DNA of 64,000 nt, from assembly GCA_022843925.1 (NCBI GenBank), contig JALHMS010000024.1, positions 7,285 through 71,284 of the forward strand, written 5' to 3'. The notes under the pieces are model-generated. The model was given only the letters and a program-made list of their open reading frames with translations. It was not told where the DNA came from and searched no databases. This document shows, piece after piece, positions 62,589 through 64,000 of this stretch. This DNA comes from Burkholderiales bacterium (GTDB lineage Bacteria > Pseudomonadota > Gammaproteobacteria > Burkholderiales > Ga0077523). Within the stretch, counting starts at the first letter, position 1. Each line of letters opens with the position of its first letter. The position numbers and the translations under genes were made by a program.

Positions 62589-64000
62589 TCAGATCCGGCC
62601 CGGTGCGCCCGTCCCGGCGCCGCTGCTGACGGGCGCCGTCCGCACCACGCCCTGACCGGCCGCCTGGATGCGATTGCCGCCCAGACGCTGGGCGTGGAAG
62701 AGCACTTCGTCCGCAGCCTTCATCAGATCGTCCGGCTTCAACATCGTCGGAGCGCGTTCGGCGACGCCGACCGAGACCGACAGAGGCGTCGCGGAAGCGC
62801 CGGGATGCGACGGCGCGGAACAGACCGCCTGACGCAGGCGCTCCGCGAGCCGGATGGCCGCGGGCAAGGGAGTGTCGGGCGAGATGACGAGGAACTCCTC
62901 GCCACCGAGGCGGCAGATCACATCTTCCGACCGCGCCGCCTTGCGGAGCGCCATCGCCACCTGGCGCAACACCTGGTCCCCGGCATCGTGCCCGAAGGTG
63001 TCGTTGACCGACCGGAACCGGTCGATGTCGACCATCATGACCGTGAACGTACGCTGGTTCCGCGTCGCCGCGGACCATTCCTGCTCGAGGCGCTCCATCG
63101 CGTAACGGCGGTTCGGCAGGCCGGTGAGCGGGTCCGTGAGGGCTGCCTGGCGGAGGCGTCGGTTCGCCACGGCCAGTTCGGTGGCGAAGCGACGGAGGCT
63201 CTGGCTGTCGCGCGCCGCCTCCTGCTGCAGCCGGATCACCCGCTGGCCGGCGCGCAGGCGCGCCAGGAGCACCTTCGCCGAGACGGGCTTGGACATGAAG
63301 TCATCGACGCCCGCATCGAAGGCCTCGACCAGGTGCTCCTCCTTCTCGAGTCCGGTGAGCAGGAGGAAGTAGATGTGGCGCCCCTCCTGGGTTTCCCGCA
63401 ACGCCCGACACAGGGTGACGCCATCCATCTCGGGCATCATCCAGTCGCACACGATGAGTTGCGGATGCTCGCGCATCGCAACGCGAAGCGCCTCCTGTCC
63501 GTCGCGGGCCGTCGTGACCTGGTGACCCTGGTCCTGGAGCAGGCGGGAGACGATGTGCAGGATCGTGGCATCGTCGTCGACGACCAGGACGCGCAGACTG
63601 TCGGGAGCGTTCGATGCGATGGTTGCCGCCACCACACCGGCGGCGTCGGTGCCAGGTGCCGCCCCCGCGCCGCCGTTCACCAGAGTCAAGGTCGGCGTCC
63701 GGTCGGTCATCTCGGTATCCCGGGCCGACTCTGCGATCGTGTGGAACGGCGCGATCTCGGTGGTGCGCACCTCGAGGATCTTGCCCCACTCCTGCCACTC
63801 GATCACGACCTGGTCCATGAGCATCGACAGCGCCTCGGCGTCGATGCCGATCCGGGCCGCGCCGAACACCATGTCGGGCAGCATCTGCCGGCGCTCGGGA
63901 TCCGATGCCGTGCAGAAGAGTCCGATGGATGCGGACAGCTGCATCACGTTGCAGAGAACCGCCTCCCGGGAACCGTCGGGATACTGGGCCTCCTGCGGCG
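62589..64000 (-). CDS. REC-GGDEF diguanylate cyclase, N-terminus cut by window edge
   Basis: The frame remains open to position 64,000, so the protein continues beyond the window. Visible order: a helical region resembling the end of an HDOD-type domain (EAVLCNVMQLSASIGLFC), a receiver domain (LRVLVVDDDATILHIVSRLLQDQGH, with phosphorylatable Asp in LIVCDWMMPEMDG and Lys in MSKPVS), a short coiled linker, and a GGDEF domain with DPLTGLPNRRYAMERLEQEW and the active-site motif RLGGEEFLV. It should synthesise c-di-GMP in response to phosphorylation. Confidence 0.9.
   Translation of the reverse strand, partial: PQEAQYPDGSREAVLCNVMQLSASIGLFCTASDPERRQMLPDMVFGAARIGIDAEALSMLMDQVVIEWQEWGKILEVRTTEIAPFHTIAESARDTEMTDRTPTLTLVNGGAGAAPGTDAAGVVAATIASNAPDSLRVLVVDDDATILHIVSRLLQDQGHQVTTARDGQEALRVAMREHPQLIVCDWMMPEMDGVTLCRALRETQEGRHIYFLLLTGLEKEEHLVEAFDAGVDDFMSKPVSAKVLLARLRAGQRVIRLQQEAARDSQSLRRFATELAVANRRLRQAALTDPLTGLPNRRYAMERLEQEWSAATRNQRTFTVMMVDIDRFRSVNDTFGHDAGDQVLRQVAMALRKAARSEDVICRLGGEEFLVISPDTPLPAAIRLAERLRQAVCSAPSHPGASATPLSVSVGVAERAPTMLKPDDLMKAADEVLFHAQRLGGNRIQAAGQGVVRTAPVSSGAGTGAPGRI

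Overview
This is a 64-kb, GC-rich, tightly packed bacterial chromosome segment. Gene content points to a betaproteobacterium of the Burkholderiales/Rhodocyclales type. The signs are the rppH / proS / lytic transglycosylase neighbourhood, HugZ-DUF2069-GluQ linkage, a phasin (polyhydroxyalkanoate storage), a PEP-CTERM anchored GDSL esterase, and arrays of REP-like palindromes (core GGCATGGCC, flanked by CTTTCG and CTCCTACA). No rRNA, tRNA, CRISPR array or intact insertion sequence was recognised.

Layout: 1-3,150 has a SnoaL-like secreted protein and dinB (Pol IV) between three tandem-repeat arrays. 3,154-5,220 has an acyl-CoA dehydrogenase and an AlkA-like glycosylase. 5,285-16,562 is a catabolic island. 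Its leftward operon runs RidA-type deaminase, 2-aminophenol-dioxygenase-like beta and alpha subunits, substrate-binding protein, alpha/beta hydrolase, LivG, LivF, LivH, and a LivM permease fused to a second dioxygenase alpha-like subunit. Its rightward arm has a MarR regulator, 2-oxopent-4-enoate hydratase and 4-oxalocrotonate decarboxylase. 16,621-25,020 has an orphan flotillin, an amidase, small membrane proteins, a Coq7-type hydroxylase, an AbrB/PIN toxin-antitoxin pair and a di-heme cytochrome-type oxidoreductase. 25,139-26,280 has a second VapBC pair and a decayed RHS gene.

26,262-35,692 is a second solute-import and hydrolysis island. It has a Tat-exported binding protein, LivG, LivF, LivH, a LivM permease whose C-terminus resembles the small (alpha) subunit of N,N-dimethylformamidase, and the dimethylformamidase large (beta) subunit. 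A formamidase/acetamidase gene is divergent. In both islands the Liv-family permease carries, on its predicted cytoplasmic tail, a non-catalytic subunit type of the enzyme expected to act on the imported compound. I regard this recurring permease-enzyme-subunit fusion as the most notable feature: it suggests enzymes docked to their importer.

35,721-64,000 is mostly ordinary. It has a REP array, a Sel1-repeat protein, a kinase / divergent enolase paralogue / DMT transporter / thioesterase operon, TonB-ExbB-ExbD with a Fur-box-like site, a heme-oxygenase-like diiron protein, a PAS-GGDEF-EAL protein, and a secreted barnase with barstar behind a Lin0512 protein. It continues with RppH, a spermidine-synthase-like protein, a GDSL esterase, ProS, lytic transglycosylase, YihY, WrbA-like protein, HugZ-like protein, DUF2069, GluQ, a phasin with clear promoter and terminator, and a REC-GGDEF protein cut by the window edge. 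All functional calls come from reading motifs; none was confirmed by database search.
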